In this document: positions 8,927-17,806 of the stretch, in pieces
How the letters are laid out: every line of letters begins with the position of its first letter
How positions within the stretch are numbered: position 1 is the first letter of the stretch
Assembly (NCBI GenBank): GCA_038116745.1
Contig: JAYODW010000042.1
Span: forward strand, 1 to 37,811
Direction of reading: 5' to 3'
Origin: JAYODW01 sp038116745
GTDB taxonomy: Bacteria; Pseudomonadota; Gammaproteobacteria; Ga0077536
DNA length: 37,811 nt
Translations under genes and position numbers: made by a program
The notes under the pieces: generated by a model
What the model was told of the DNA's origin: nothing
Databases searched by the model: none
What the model saw: only the letters and a program-made list of their open reading frames with translations

Positions 8927-9349
8927 ATGGCCACGAACATTTGCGGTGGTTGTCTGTGTGGGGCGGTGCGCTATCGGTGCAGCGAGCCACCAATCAGCAT
9001 GGGGGTGTGCCAGTGCGAACGCTGTCAGAGGCAATCCGGATCGGCGTTCCTGATTGCCACCGTATTCGCCGCTGGTGCGGTCGAATTAGAGGGTGAATTG
9101 CAGGCTTACAGCGTGGCAGATGAAGCCGGGCAGACCTTGTCCCGTCATTTCTGCCCGACGTGCGGTTCAGCAGTGATGATCACGCTCGATCGCTACCCCC
9201 AGATCCGCTCAATGATGGGCGGCACGCTGGACGATAAATCCTGGCTGCGGCCAAGTTTTTCGCTCTGGACAGCAAGCGGCCAGCCATGGTTGTCCCTGCC
9301 GCCGGAGGTGGTTCTGCATGACGAGTATCCGAACGGACTGATTGCCTGA
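8927..9349 (+). CDS. GFA-family zinc protein
   Basis: The cysteine pattern of the GFA (glutathione-dependent formaldehyde-activating enzyme) fold is complete: CGGCLCGAVRYRC near the start, CQCERCQRQSGSAF in the middle and HFCPTCGSAV later. These bind zinc in known family members. Whether this one acts on formaldehyde is doubtful, because most family members are of unknown substrate. ATG 8927 is chosen over the in-frame GTG at 8918, because TGAGGAG lies eight bases before the ATG and overlaps the GTG. It is convergent with the exchanger gene. Confidence 0.85.
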   Translation: MATNICGGCLCGAVRYRCSEPPISMGVCQCERCQRQSGSAFLIATVFAAGAVELEGELQAYSVADEAGQTLSRHFCPTCGSAVMITLDRYPQIRSMMGGTLDDKSWLRPSFSLWTASGQPWLSLPPEVVLHDEYPNGLIA

Positions 9350-9401
9350 CCTGCCGTTTCTGATGTGAAGCCGGTGCTCCGTGGACTGCCCGGGCTGACG
9401 T

Positions 9402-10514
9402 TCAACTGACGCCTGAGGGCGCGTAGTAAAACCCGACTCCGAGCATCACATAAACCGCGATCAGCGCGAGACCCTCCAGCCAGTTCGACTCACCGTCGTA
9501 GACGAGCGTGCGGCTGACCATCACCGACAGCACGATGGCAACCAGTTCGAACTGGGTGAAAACCAGATCCATGTCCTGACCAAACAGGATCCCGGCGAAA
9601 ACCAGCAGCGGGACCACCAGCAGGGCGACCTGCAGACTGGCGCCGACCGTAATACCAACAGAAAGATCCATCTGGTCGTTGCGCGCAAAACGGGCAGCGC
9701 TGAACAGTTCCGCCGCATTGCCGACCAGTGCCAGCAGGAATACGCCGGCGAATAACGGTGTCAGCCCAAGAGACTCTGTGGCCGGCTCCAACGCGCCGGT
9801 GAGGATCTCGCTCATGACGGCGAGGGCGATTGTGACAATCGCGAGGACGGCGAGGGCCTTGCCGCGGCTCCAGTGCGCTTCATCGGATGAGTCGTCTCCC
9901 GCGCTCTCGGCGGCAAACGGGCTACCCTCTGCCTTCAGCGCGCGTTCGATGTCTGCCTGCTTGTCGCGCTCGAGCTTCGGGACAATGTTCACAACGGTGA
10001 ACAGAAAACTCGCGACATAGATTCCGATCAGCACGATGGCAATTGGCAGGCTTATCTCGGCGGCTGACTGCGTGGAATGGGCGAAAACAGCAGGGACTAT
10101 CAGTCCGAACACGGCGAGCAGAAGCAGATCGCTGTTCATGCGCGCTATGCTTGGATGGAATTTCTGCGCCTCGCGGGGACGCTTCAAGCCGCCGACGAAC
10201 ATGGCGATCCCGAGTCCGAACAGCAGGTTCCCGATAATGGAGCCGGTGATCGAGGCTTTGACAATATCCACCAGCCCTTTATGCAGCGCGAAAAGGCTGA
10301 TGATGATCTCCGGAGCGTTGCCCAGGGTGGCGTTCAGAAGCCCGCCAAAGGTCGCGCCAAGATAGTGCGCGAGGGATTCCGTGGCGTCACCCATCAGTTT
10401 GGCCAGCGGGACGATCGCGAGCGCCGCAGTGAGGAAGACGAATACCGGGTCAGCTGCGGTCAGGTCGAGGCCGATTCCTATTGGAATGAAAAGCAGAAGC
10501 CAGTTTAGATTCAT
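9402..10514 (-). CDS. CaCA-family calcium/proton exchanger (CAX type)
   Basis: The 370-aa protein has about eleven hydrophobic segments and the two inverted alpha repeats of the family: GATFGGLLNATLGNAPEIII in the first half and LALVGNAAELFSAARFARNDQ in the second. The GNxxE acidic residues form the cation site in known exchangers. A hydrophilic acidic loop (about residues 190-215, AESAGDDSSDEAH) separates the halves, as in CAX proteins. It should move Ca2+ out of the cytoplasm in exchange for protons across the inner membrane. A GGAAA site precedes the ATG. It is divergent from the flavin monooxygenase gene with 242 bases between. Confidence 0.9.
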   Translation of the reverse strand: MNLNWLLLFIPIGIGLDLTAADPVFVFLTAALAIVPLAKLMGDATESLAHYLGATFGGLLNATLGNAPEIIISLFALHKGLVDIVKASITGSIIGNLLFGLGIAMFVGGLKRPREAQKFHPSIARMNSDLLLLAVFGLIVPAVFAHSTQSAAEISLPIAIVLIGIYVASFLFTVVNIVPKLERDKQADIERALKAEGSPFAAESAGDDSSDEAHWSRGKALAVLAIVTIALAVMSEILTGALEPATESLGLTPLFAGVFLLALVGNAAELFSAARFARNDQMDLSVGITVGASLQVALLVVPLLVFAGILFGQDMDLVFTQFELVAIVLSVMVSRTLVYDGESNWLEGLALIAVYVMLGVGFYYAPSGVS

Positions 10515-10756
10515 GGGCGATTTCCGATGCTGCGAAGACGGACAAAGCGACCGTCAAATGGGCATTGTCCGACAATTGCCCTTCTCTCAGGCGTCGAGAT
10601 GTCCTTAACGTCCCTCCGGCGTTTTACCAATTACCCGCAAAAAATTCGGACGAAGGCTGCGCGGGAGCAAGGGGCAAGAGTTGGCGCTGTTTTTTTCTGC
10701 CGTCAGCCTGTCGTTGAATGACGTAAGGTGACGACCTCAACGCGGTAGGGTTCATT

Positions 10757-11995
10757 ATGGAGAGCGTGCAAACGGTCATCGTGGGCGCCGGACAAGCCGG
10801 TTTGTCCTTGAGCTATGCACTCTCCCGACGTGGTCACGAGCATGTGCTCCTCGAACGCGGCCGCGTTGCCGAACGCTGGCGCTCAGAGCGCTGGGACGGG
10901 CTTTATTTTCAGACGCCGAATCTGCTTGTCGGCCTGCCCGGATTGCCTTTCCCGCACAGCGACCCTGACGGCTACTCGACAGCGACACAGATTGCCGATT
11001 ATCTGGAAGCGTACGCTGAGTCCTGCGCCGGGCCCGTACGCCGCGGCGTCAACGTGGAGCGTCTGACAGCAGGCACAAGCGCTCGCTTTCTCATGGAAAC
11101 TTCCGAAGGACCGCTCGCCGCGCAGAATGTGGTGCTTGCCACCGGCCCTTTCCAGCGGCCGGTGACGCCTTCCCTGCTGCCCGCTTCGGCGCCGGTGCAG
11201 CAACTGCACGCGGTCGCTTACCGTTCCCCCCGACAGCTGCCGGACGGCGCCGTGCTGGTCGTCGGTGCGGGGGCTTCTGGCGCGCAGATTGCTGATGAGC
11301 TTCTGCGCGCCGGCCGTCAGGTCTATCTGTCGGTGAGCCGGCATCGGCGCGCGCCGCGACGCTACCGCGGTCACGACCACGTCTGGTGGTGGATCGAGAC
11401 CGGTCTCGCGCAGACCCCGCCGGAGAAACTGTCACCCGATCAATCACCGGTCGTACATTCGGGCGCTTACGGTGGGCACACCATCGATTTTCGCGACTAC
11501 GCTGCGCGCGGCATGACCCTGCTGGGGCGTGCAGAGTCAGCCGATGAGCTCGGAATGAATTTTGCCGCCGACCTGGCCGGGAACCTGGCGCATGGCGATG
11601 CGGCCTATCTGGGGTTTCTCGATTTTGTCGATGGGCACATTGAGCGCACAGGTATGGACCTGTCCCCTGACCCCGCGGCGCGCCGGATCCTTGAAACCCC
11701 GCCAGAAATGCATGCGCCTCTCCCACGACTTGAGTACCGTCGGGATAACATCGCGTCCGTTATCTGGGCCACCGGCTACGCGCTTGATTTCACCTGGGTC
11801 GATCTGCCGGTATTCGATGCAAACGGCGAGCCGTGTCACGTGCAGGGCAGGTCGTCCGTGCCGGGACTTTATTTCATCGGGCTGAACCTGCTGTCCAAAT
11901 TGAGCTCTTCTTTTCTACTGGGAGTGGCTGAGGACGCCGAGCGGCTGGCTGGCCTGATCGCCGATGATGGCACCGCTGAGGCGCTTCACGTTTAA
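10757..11995 (+). CDS. Flavin-dependent NAD(P)H monooxygenase (CzcO/FMO-like)
   Basis: Two Rossmann motifs are visible: VIVGAGQAGLSLS at residues 7-19 for FAD and VLVVGAGASGAQIADELLRAG for NADPH. Between them sit RWRSERWDGLYFQTPN and LATGPFQRP, as in CzcO/YUC-like flavin monooxygenases, and near the C-terminus the VIWATGY signature. Length (412 aa) is normal for the group. The reaction is presumably oxygenation of a small molecule; the substrate is unknown. It lies nine bases upstream of a DUF599 gene and probably shares its transcript. Confidence 0.87.
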   Translation: MESVQTVIVGAGQAGLSLSYALSRRGHEHVLLERGRVAERWRSERWDGLYFQTPNLLVGLPGLPFPHSDPDGYSTATQIADYLEAYAESCAGPVRRGVNVERLTAGTSARFLMETSEGPLAAQNVVLATGPFQRPVTPSLLPASAPVQQLHAVAYRSPRQLPDGAVLVVGAGASGAQIADELLRAGRQVYLSVSRHRRAPRRYRGHDHVWWWIETGLAQTPPEKLSPDQSPVVHSGAYGGHTIDFRDYAARGMTLLGRAESADELGMNFAADLAGNLAHGDAAYLGFLDFVDGHIERTGMDLSPDPAARRILETPPEMHAPLPRLEYRRDNIASVIWATGYALDFTWVDLPVFDANGEPCHVQGRSSVPGLYFIGLNLLSKLSSSFLLGVAEDAERLAGLIADDGTAEALHV

Positions 11996-12004
11996 TGAAA
12001 TGGT

Positions 12005-12640
12005 ATGACCCTCTTCGAACACGCTGTGATTATTGATACCGCGGCAGCCGTGCTGCTGCTCGTGTATCACCTGCATCTGCTCAACCGGGTACGCAGGCGG
12101 CCCGCCGCGACCACGCTGGGCCGCAATCATGAAGCGCGTGGGCGCTGGGTGTCTGTGGTGCTGAAGGAGCATCTCGAGCTGCTTGCCGTGCAGACGCTAC
12201 GGAACTGGACGATGGCCGCGACTTTTCTCGCTTCCACCTCCGTTGTCCTGGCTCTCGGTGCCCTGCACCTGCTCACAATGGACGGTGTTGCGCCGGGCAG
12301 CTGGTCACTCGCGGAATCTGCCGGTCGCGAGCTGGTCACGCCGATGTTCGCGAAAGTGATCCTGATCGCTATGGTTCAGTTTCTGGCGTTCTTTCACTTC
12401 ACTCAGACGCTGCGTAATTTCAATCATGCCGGTTTTCTGGTGGTGACCAGGGACACCAATGTGGAAGAAGACCTGCTGGCCGTGACCGTGCGCGGCGCCA
12501 ACCACTACACCCTCGGAATGCGCGCCTACTATCTGACGATCCCGCTCAGTTTCTGGTTGCTGGGGTCGATGCCGTTTCTTATCGCAAGTCTCGCGCTGGT
12601 CGGCATGCTGAGTCGCATAGACTATGTCCGGACCCTGTAA
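12005..12640 (+). CDS. DUF599 family membrane protein
   Basis: This 211-aa protein has four hydrophobic segments (about residues 8-22, 62-88, 110-132 and 175-200) and the DUF599 pattern AVQTLRNWTMAATFLAS followed by FLAFFHFTQTLRNFNHAGFLV. The function of the family is unknown. The gene starts nine bases after the flavin monooxygenase stop with only a weak ribosome-binding site, which suggests translation coupled to the upstream gene. Confidence 0.85.
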   Translation: MTLFEHAVIIDTAAAVLLLVYHLHLLNRVRRRPAATTLGRNHEARGRWVSVVLKEHLELLAVQTLRNWTMAATFLASTSVVLALGALHLLTMDGVAPGSWSLAESAGRELVTPMFAKVILIAMVQFLAFFHFTQTLRNFNHAGFLVVTRDTNVEEDLLAVTVRGANHYTLGMRAYYLTIPLSFWLLGSMPFLIASLALVGMLSRIDYVRTL

Positions 12641-12767
12641 CGGGGCGCGGACTAAGCTATCAGGCGGCGGCACCGGGCCCGTGAAAGGCACCCAGGCAGA
12701 TGCGCGAAAAGAAATTGAAACCTTCGTTCCAAAGCCCTGACCATGGCCTCGAGTAGGAAATGACCTC

Positions 12768-14003
12768 ATGAGACATGAAAAGCAACTCGCTATCCTCGAT
12801 GAGCTGCTGGATAAGCTCGAGAGCGGTACGACCTGCGATACCGGCACTCAGCTGCTCAACCCGGCGGCGGCTTATATCGACCGTACGCTCGCTGAACGGG
12901 AATGGCAGGTTCTTTTCCGGGAGCATCCGCAGCTTATCGGCTTGAGTGGCGACCTGCCGCGGCCTGGGAGTTTTGTGGCGGTGGAAGATTTCGGTCTGCC
13001 GCTCCTCGCGACCCGTGATCGGGAGGGGGTTTTTCATGCGTTCCTCAACGCCTGTCGTCATCGCGGTACGCAGCTGACGCATGAACCACGGGGCGAAGCG
13101 CAGCGCTTTACCTGCCCTTTTCATGGCTGGACCTATGACGTCAACGGTCGGCTCGTGGGGATCACAGAAAGCAACCATTTCGGTGCGCCGCCGGCGGGCT
13201 GCTCCAGTCTGATTGAGCTGCCGGCGGTTGAGCGACACGGCATGCTCTGGGTTCATCCACAGCCGGGCGCTACGTTGGACGTCGATGCGCTGTTGGGGGA
13301 TTTCGCAGAGGAACTGGCGGGTTACAACTTTGGCGAGCTGGTATTCCGCGGCGGCCGCCATCTCGAAAATCGGATGAACTGGAAGCTCGCCAATGACAGC
13401 TTCGGCGAGACCTATCATTTCTCGCGGCTGCATCGCGATACCGTCAATAATATTTTTCACGGCGATCTCATCGCCTGCGAGAGCTCGGGGCGTAATCACC
13501 GCATGGTGTTTCCGAATCGCTCTCTGGCCAAGCTGCGCAAAAAGCCGCGTGACGCCTGGCGCCTGGCAGAGGCATGCAGCGTGCTCTATTACTTTTTTCC
13601 AAACATCCAGTTTGTCGTCACAGGGCGGCATTCAACGATGTTCAGGATCTATCCCGAAGGTAATGATCCATCGCGCTCTCGCACCCGCATGAGTCATTAT
13701 TTTTCTGCCGAGGCGCTGGAGCACCTGGCACGCGGGGACAAGACGGTGATAGATGGAACCAATGTCTACAATCCCGACGCGCGAGATGGCAATGCCGTCG
13801 TCGCTCCGGAGGCGAGTATCGAGATCGTCGACAGTACTGTTGAAAACGAGGACTACCGCATCGCGGAGTCCACCCAGCGGGCGCTGGAGAGCGGTTTAGT
13901 TGACCACCTTGTGTTCGGACGCAACGAAGGTCCGCTGCATCACTTTCATCAGCACCTGCGCGAGGTGTTGCAGCTGCCGCCGCTGAGTTCGCCGCAGGGC
14001 TGA
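12768..14003 (+). CDS. Rieske non-heme iron oxygenase, alpha-subunit type
   Basis: The Rieske [2Fe-2S] ligands are visible as Cys96-x-His98 (NACRHRGTQL) and Cys116-x2-His119 (FTCPFHGWTYD). The catalytic mononuclear-iron region is NWKLANDSFGETYHFSRLH, with His217 and His222 as likely iron ligands and an acidic bridging residue nearby. The length of 411 aa matches ring-hydroxylating oxygenase large subunits. No beta subunit, ferredoxin or reductase gene is adjacent, so electrons must come from elsewhere. Substrate unknown. Confidence 0.9.
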   Translation: MRHEKQLAILDELLDKLESGTTCDTGTQLLNPAAAYIDRTLAEREWQVLFREHPQLIGLSGDLPRPGSFVAVEDFGLPLLATRDREGVFHAFLNACRHRGTQLTHEPRGEAQRFTCPFHGWTYDVNGRLVGITESNHFGAPPAGCSSLIELPAVERHGMLWVHPQPGATLDVDALLGDFAEELAGYNFGELVFRGGRHLENRMNWKLANDSFGETYHFSRLHRDTVNNIFHGDLIACESSGRNHRMVFPNRSLAKLRKKPRDAWRLAEACSVLYYFFPNIQFVVTGRHSTMFRIYPEGNDPSRSRTRMSHYFSAEALEHLARGDKTVIDGTNVYNPDARDGNAVVAPEASIEIVDSTVENEDYRIAESTQRALESGLVDHLVFGRNEGPLHHFHQHLREVLQLPPLSSPQG

Positions 14004-14175
14004 GTGGCATCGGCCGGTCAGGAGCCTGACCCATCAGCTAGATGGGCACTACCCCAAATGCAGAACGAAGCTCTCCGGCGCTGGATGCGTTCGGCAGGAG
14101 GCTTGCTCTTTTCGGTGCAGGACCCAGGCCCGTTGTAGTCAGGGTGCCTCCCCGGGGCCAGATTGATCCCGCTGC

Positions 14176-14817
14176 TTAGGTGGCCGAAGGCTCGTGCATG
14201 GTTGCCGCGAGTCCGGTCTCGCCCCCTGGCGCCGGTATTTCCACCACCCGCTCAGGGACATTGTCGTACTCCAGCCTGAGGGCGCGGCTCATAACCGCGT
14301 GCATGATGTACATGCACACGACATAGGTCAGCTCAAGGATGGCCTCGTCGCACATTCCTTCCTTCAGCACATCGAACACACCGTCAGGAACCCGACCGCG
14401 CTCCCAGGCCAGCGCGTCCGTATAGGCCAGCACGGCGCGTTCAAGCTGGGAGAAGCAATCGGCGGCCTGCCAGTGCGGCAGGGCCTGAACCTTGTTTTCG
14501 GAGATACCTGCATCGCGCGCGGCCTTGCTGTGCTGCGAGAAGACAAACTGACTGCCGCAGGCGTAGCCCGCCCGCGCCTGGCCGAGTTCTCGTAACTGCG
14601 GGTCGAGCTTGCGTCCTGGCGCTTTGTAAAAGGCAAAGCCACTGACCGCGTGGTCAAACAAATCGGGCACCGAGGCGAACACTGTCCACCAGTCGCCGGG
14701 CGTGCCGCTTCCGGTGCCAGGTTCCACCGTGGGGTCGCGTTCAGCAAAAATACGCTGAAACAGTGGCTCTGCCGCCGGGTGAATGTCCTTGCGCGAGATC
14801 TGTTTGAGCCGGGTCAT
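14176..14817 (-). CDS. AhpD/carboxymuconolactone decarboxylase-like protein lacking the CxxC pair
   Basis: The all-helical AhpD/CMD fold is suggested by RELGQARAGYACGSQFVFSQHSKAARDAGIS, which lines up with the family core usually containing a Cys pair or C-x-Y-E-W-x-x-H. Here Cys87 is followed by Gly-Ser-Gln and the expected second Cys is absent, while His96 is kept. A peroxidase-type thiol mechanism therefore looks unlikely. The 213-aa length fits the larger two-lobe type. GGAGG precedes the ATG. Its substrate and pathway are not evident from the neighbours. Confidence 0.75.
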   Translation of the reverse strand: MTRLKQISRKDIHPAAEPLFQRIFAERDPTVEPGTGSGTPGDWWTVFASVPDLFDHAVSGFAFYKAPGRKLDPQLRELGQARAGYACGSQFVFSQHSKAARDAGISENKVQALPHWQAADCFSQLERAVLAYTDALAWERGRVPDGVFDVLKEGMCDEAILELTYVVCMYIMHAVMSRALRLEYDNVPERVVEIPAPGGETGLAATMHEPSAT

Positions 14818-15095
14818 GTGACGAAGCCTCCGCGTGATTGTTTCTTTGAGGATAAATCAAGAGAGCGGGTCTGAAGAGGCTGAGTACGCGGCTCGGTACG
14901 GCGCTACTCGGTCGGTCGCTGCCGCTAGCTCAAGGGGGGCTGCCGATGTCGGTGGTGACGCATCACGGCCTGTAAGCAGTTTCATCGGCCTGCCGACGAA
15001 AACGAGCGAGGCATCTATCTGGCACTGACCGGTGGACTACTCAGGCGTTCTGCGTTGTGTATTGTGGCGCGATTGCAGTGTCGGCAGGAGGGAAC

Positions 15096-15479
15096 TTATG
15101 TGCCGAGCACGTTTTCACCCCCGATCCAGGTGTAAACGCGCTGGAATTTACCGTTTTCGAAGTACCACTGATTCACGCTCTGTTTGGTTTCGTGGCCCCC
15201 GACCTTGTTGTCCAGCTCGACGCGGAACCGTGACGAGATGGCCTGACCTGAGGGGTCGACGATGTGTTCGAAGTCGGTATGAAGGATGTTTTCGTAAGCA
15301 GAAATGAACTGCTCGAATAGCCCTCGGATCTCAGCGTCGCGTCCGGTGAAGGTGGTGAATGCGGTCTGCACCGTGAATGTCGCGTCGACATTGAAATAGC
15401 TGAGCACTTCGTCCAGGCGCCCGGCATCCAGTGCCGCAAAGTAGCTTTCAACCGTAACGATGTAGTCCTGTCGCTCCAT
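15096..15479 (-). CDS. SnoaL/NTF2-like fold protein
   Basis: The 127-aa product has the alpha+beta cone pattern of SnoaL-like proteins: an N-terminal helix (VESYFAALDAGRLDEVLSYFNVDATFTV), a FTGRDAEIRGLFEQFISAYE segment, then several strands ending in NQWYFENGKFQRVYTWIGGEN. Members include isomerases, dehydratases and accessory proteins of degradation pathways. No catalytic residues can be assigned. GAGGTCAG precedes the ATG. It sits among other small accessory oxidative genes but forms no clear operon. Confidence 0.75.
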   Translation of the reverse strand: MERQDYIVTVESYFAALDAGRLDEVLSYFNVDATFTVQTAFTTFTGRDAEIRGLFEQFISAYENILHTDFEHIVDPSGQAISSRFRVELDNKVGGHETKQSVNQWYFENGKFQRVYTWIGGENVLGT

Positions 15480-15576
15480 ACCAGCTGACCTCGTTGTTTG
15501 CTCATTGATACTGCTGTCGGTATACCACAGTTTCGACGCTGGTGCGGCGATCCTACGCTACAGGTTCGAGAAAGCG

Positions 15577-16143
15577 TCATGAACAGTCGGGCGTTTTCGC
15601 AGGACTTTCCGCTTGAAAGTCAGCCGATGAATCGCTCGCCTTCGGGGCGGACTCCAAATACAAATCTGTTCGTGTGAGCGCGGATGGCGCTTCCAGCCAT
15701 TCGACCATGGCTGCGCGGAATTCCGGCACGAAAGCGCTCTGGCGCTCTGCCCAGTAGCTGCGGAAACCCGGGGTTTTGAAATAGGCTTTATAGAACTCCA
15801 GCGAGGCTACCCAGAGAGATTCGTCAAGCTCTCCGCAGCGGTACTGATGGTGTGCGATCTCTGCGGTTTTGAGCCAGTCGAAGAAGTACGCGCGGGAGGC
15901 CAGACGTTCGGCTGGAGGAAGGTCCTCGGCGTCTGCCATCGCCCGGATCACAAGATCGGCGAGATCGCGATCCAGGTACGCCTGGCGGGCCAGCTGCTGG
16001 AAATTGCTCTGCACCAGAGCTGCGTTTGCGTTTTTCAGACTGCGTGTGTTCTGGGCGATCTGACGGCTCAGGTAAACCAAAGAAATAATCACGCCCGCAG
16101 CAGCGACGATCTGCCCGATTGCGCCAAGTGCATTCCAGTCCAT
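15577..16143 (-). CDS. Small membrane-anchored hypothetical protein
   Basis: I choose the ATG at 16143 because an AGGTGA site precedes it and the protein then begins MDWNALGAIGQIVAAAGVIISLVYLSRQI, a single N-terminal transmembrane anchor; the longer frame to 16260 adds an unconvincing Pro/His-rich leader. The remaining ~155 residues are helical and cytoplasmic or periplasmic (FDWLKTAEIAHHQYRCGELDESLW ... GFRSYWAERQSAFVPEF). This matches a recurring but uncharacterised proteobacterial protein type in my memory. No function is assigned. Confidence 0.7.
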   Translation of the reverse strand: MDWNALGAIGQIVAAAGVIISLVYLSRQIAQNTRSLKNANAALVQSNFQQLARQAYLDRDLADLVIRAMADAEDLPPAERLASRAYFFDWLKTAEIAHHQYRCGELDESLWVASLEFYKAYFKTPGFRSYWAERQSAFVPEFRAAMVEWLEAPSALTRTDLYLESAPKASDSSADFQAESPAKTPDCS

Positions 16144-16438
16144 CCGGTCACCTGCAAGCGTTGTTGCGAAAAACAAAGAATAAAGCGTCGGAAGGGAAAT
16201 CGGGGCAACGGGAGGAGCTGGATGGTGAGTTGACTGATGCGGTGTCTTAACTGAAGGCATGCGCAGAGTGCGGCGGCTTCTTCAAACCACCATCGTTCAT
16301 GGCGGCTCCATGACTGAGTTTCCTTCAGCCCGATGCAAGCTCGGCTATTGTGGCGGTCGGGAGAATTGAGAGCTGTTAGTCCGACTGCCCCGGTGTGCAG
16401 CTCTGCACTGGTGGGGATACCGGGCATGTGGCCCCGGA

Positions 16439-16930
16439 TCAGGCGCCGATCACGTCGGGGCGCGGGAGCCCTGCCTTCGCACATTCCTCGTAGTAAAGCT
16501 CCAGTATGGAGCCTGCATCGACCACGCTTTCGACTGCCCCGCGCTCGTCGAGATTGAGATTTGCTCCGCGGATCGCGAACCAGACATCCGTGATCTCGTC
16601 GACGCCTTCAATCGCTGTCGTCAGGGTGTGAATCGAGCCCGCCGGTTCGAACAGATAAGAGAAAGCGCGGTTGATGGTTTCGGGGTACTCGAGATACTTC
16701 CACGCGCCGGAGAAAGTGACGGCGTAAACCTCCCCGGTGTGCCGGTGCCGCTGAATCGTCACACCGGGCTCAAATTTCGTCCTCAGCACCAGCAGACCTG
16801 CCTCGATGTTGACCTGCTGCAGTTGAAACGTCACGCCGTCGGTGAAACGCACGAACGGGAGATCCTGCTCGCCGACATGAAGTGCGGCCGGCACACCCGC
16901 CACCGGCAGCGTCATTGGCTGTGATGCCAT
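16439..16930 (-). CDS. Cupin protein of the 2,4'-dihydroxyacetophenone dioxygenase family
   Basis: The cupin metal-binding motif is visible as VTIQRHRHTGEVYAVTFSGAWKYLEYPE (two His and a Glu), followed by the second motif region PAGSIHTLTTAIEG with a further His. Overall the 163-aa sequence resembles the 2,4'-dihydroxyacetophenone dioxygenase group, which cleave an aromatic ketone side chain using iron. Many relatives have no tested activity, so substrate is uncertain. An AGAGG site lies seven bases before the ATG. The gene is the last ordinary one before the mobile-element-scarred segment. Confidence 0.75.
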   Translation of the reverse strand: MASQPMTLPVAGVPAALHVGEQDLPFVRFTDGVTFQLQQVNIEAGLLVLRTKFEPGVTIQRHRHTGEVYAVTFSGAWKYLEYPETINRAFSYLFEPAGSIHTLTTAIEGVDEITDVWFAIRGANLNLDERGAVESVVDAGSILELYYEECAKAGLPRPDVIGA

Positions 16931-17350
16931 AACAACACCTCTGCTTGGTCAAACGTGGCTCGAGTATAAACCGCGCACCTGCTTCTCCGGCTCACGACAA
17001 GTAGCGCTGCTACCGGAATAGGATGACGGAGATGGACTGTTCAGTGCCAGGTGCCTCGATGAGAACGTTGGCTGCCAGCGCCGGAAGTTGAACGCGGAAC
17101 AGCGCACTACCAGCAACCCAGAGCGGGGAGACACAGAGCTAGGTAATGTCGTCACACAAGCGATGCAGGCTTTCGATGACGGGGGCGGCAAGAAGGTCCG
17201 GTTCTCACTGCATATCGGCGGATTGCCGCGGGAAGATCAGCGCGAGAAGCTCGAGCTTTTGTGTCGCGCTTTAAGCTGTCGGGCGATCTGGTAAAAGCAT
17301 CTGACGGTGATGTCCAACTTAGATTTCCGGCACGAGTAAAAGACGCCGGT
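16931..17350. other. Non-coding stretch before the first repeat
   Basis: No convincing gene is visible. A short open frame at 17088-17294 (FDDGGGKKVRFSLHIGGLPREDQREKLELLCRAL) does not match a family I know and may be decayed mobile-element DNA. The segment leads directly into a 130-bp sequence that is repeated further right. Confidence 0.35.
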
Positions 17351-17480
17351 CGTTCGCGGTTTCCGGCGATGGGGCGTTCACGTGGGACACCATGCGTACC
17401 GGGATCGGACATTGGTTGCTATGCAATCACCGATGACAATCTGGGTCATGCCCTGCACGGAGCTCACCGCCATGGACAGC
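17351..17480 (+). repeat. Direct repeat copy A (130 bp)
   Basis: This segment aligns without gaps to 21291-21420 at a fixed offset of 3,940 bp. I count about 18 mismatches over 130 bases, near 86% identity. The best-conserved block is the first third, including ttccggcgatggggcgttca. No intact gene covers it. It precedes a tyrosine-recombinase remnant. It may be a decayed part of an insertion element or the boundary of a moved segment. Confidence 0.8.
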
Positions 17481-17549
17481 CTCACCATTCACAACCTTGA
17501 AGAACACATCATGCGGCTACACAGTGGTTGGGGGCATCTCGTCAGAGAG

Positions 17550-17750
17550 GCGAGGGAGCCGGCCGGCGTAGCGTCATTGACGGCCTACGCCCTCCGCCAC
17601 ACCTGGACTACTGATGCCTTAACTCAGGGTGTTGACCCGATGACAATTGCGCGGATTGGTAGCACGAGTTTGAGCATGATTTCCCGTACCTATGGAGATC
17701 TCCTGCACGACCATACGGAGAAATCGTTCGCGGGCGTTGTGTCGCTGTGA
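17550..17750 (+). pseudogene. Tyrosine recombinase C-terminal remnant
   Basis: The last ~65 residues of this frame read ...LTAYALRHTWTTDALTQGVDPMTIARIGSTSLSMISRTYGDL, which is the end of a phage-type integrase: the ALRHTW box with the catalytic Arg, and RTYGDL with the nucleophilic Tyr. The usual LGH box is IGS here, so the conserved His is lost. No N-terminal or core-binding domain is present upstream, where repeat copy A sits instead. I therefore call it a decayed fragment. The exact 5' limit is approximate. Confidence 0.7.
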
Positions 17751-17806
17751 CCCGCACTCGAGGCTGACAGCGACGAGCGCCGCCGCCTCAGCGGAGGGGG
17801 GGCGAA

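Noticed and set aside
17088..17294. A short open frame before repeat copy A
   Set aside because: No family resemblance and no ribosome-binding site; probably decayed mobile DNA.
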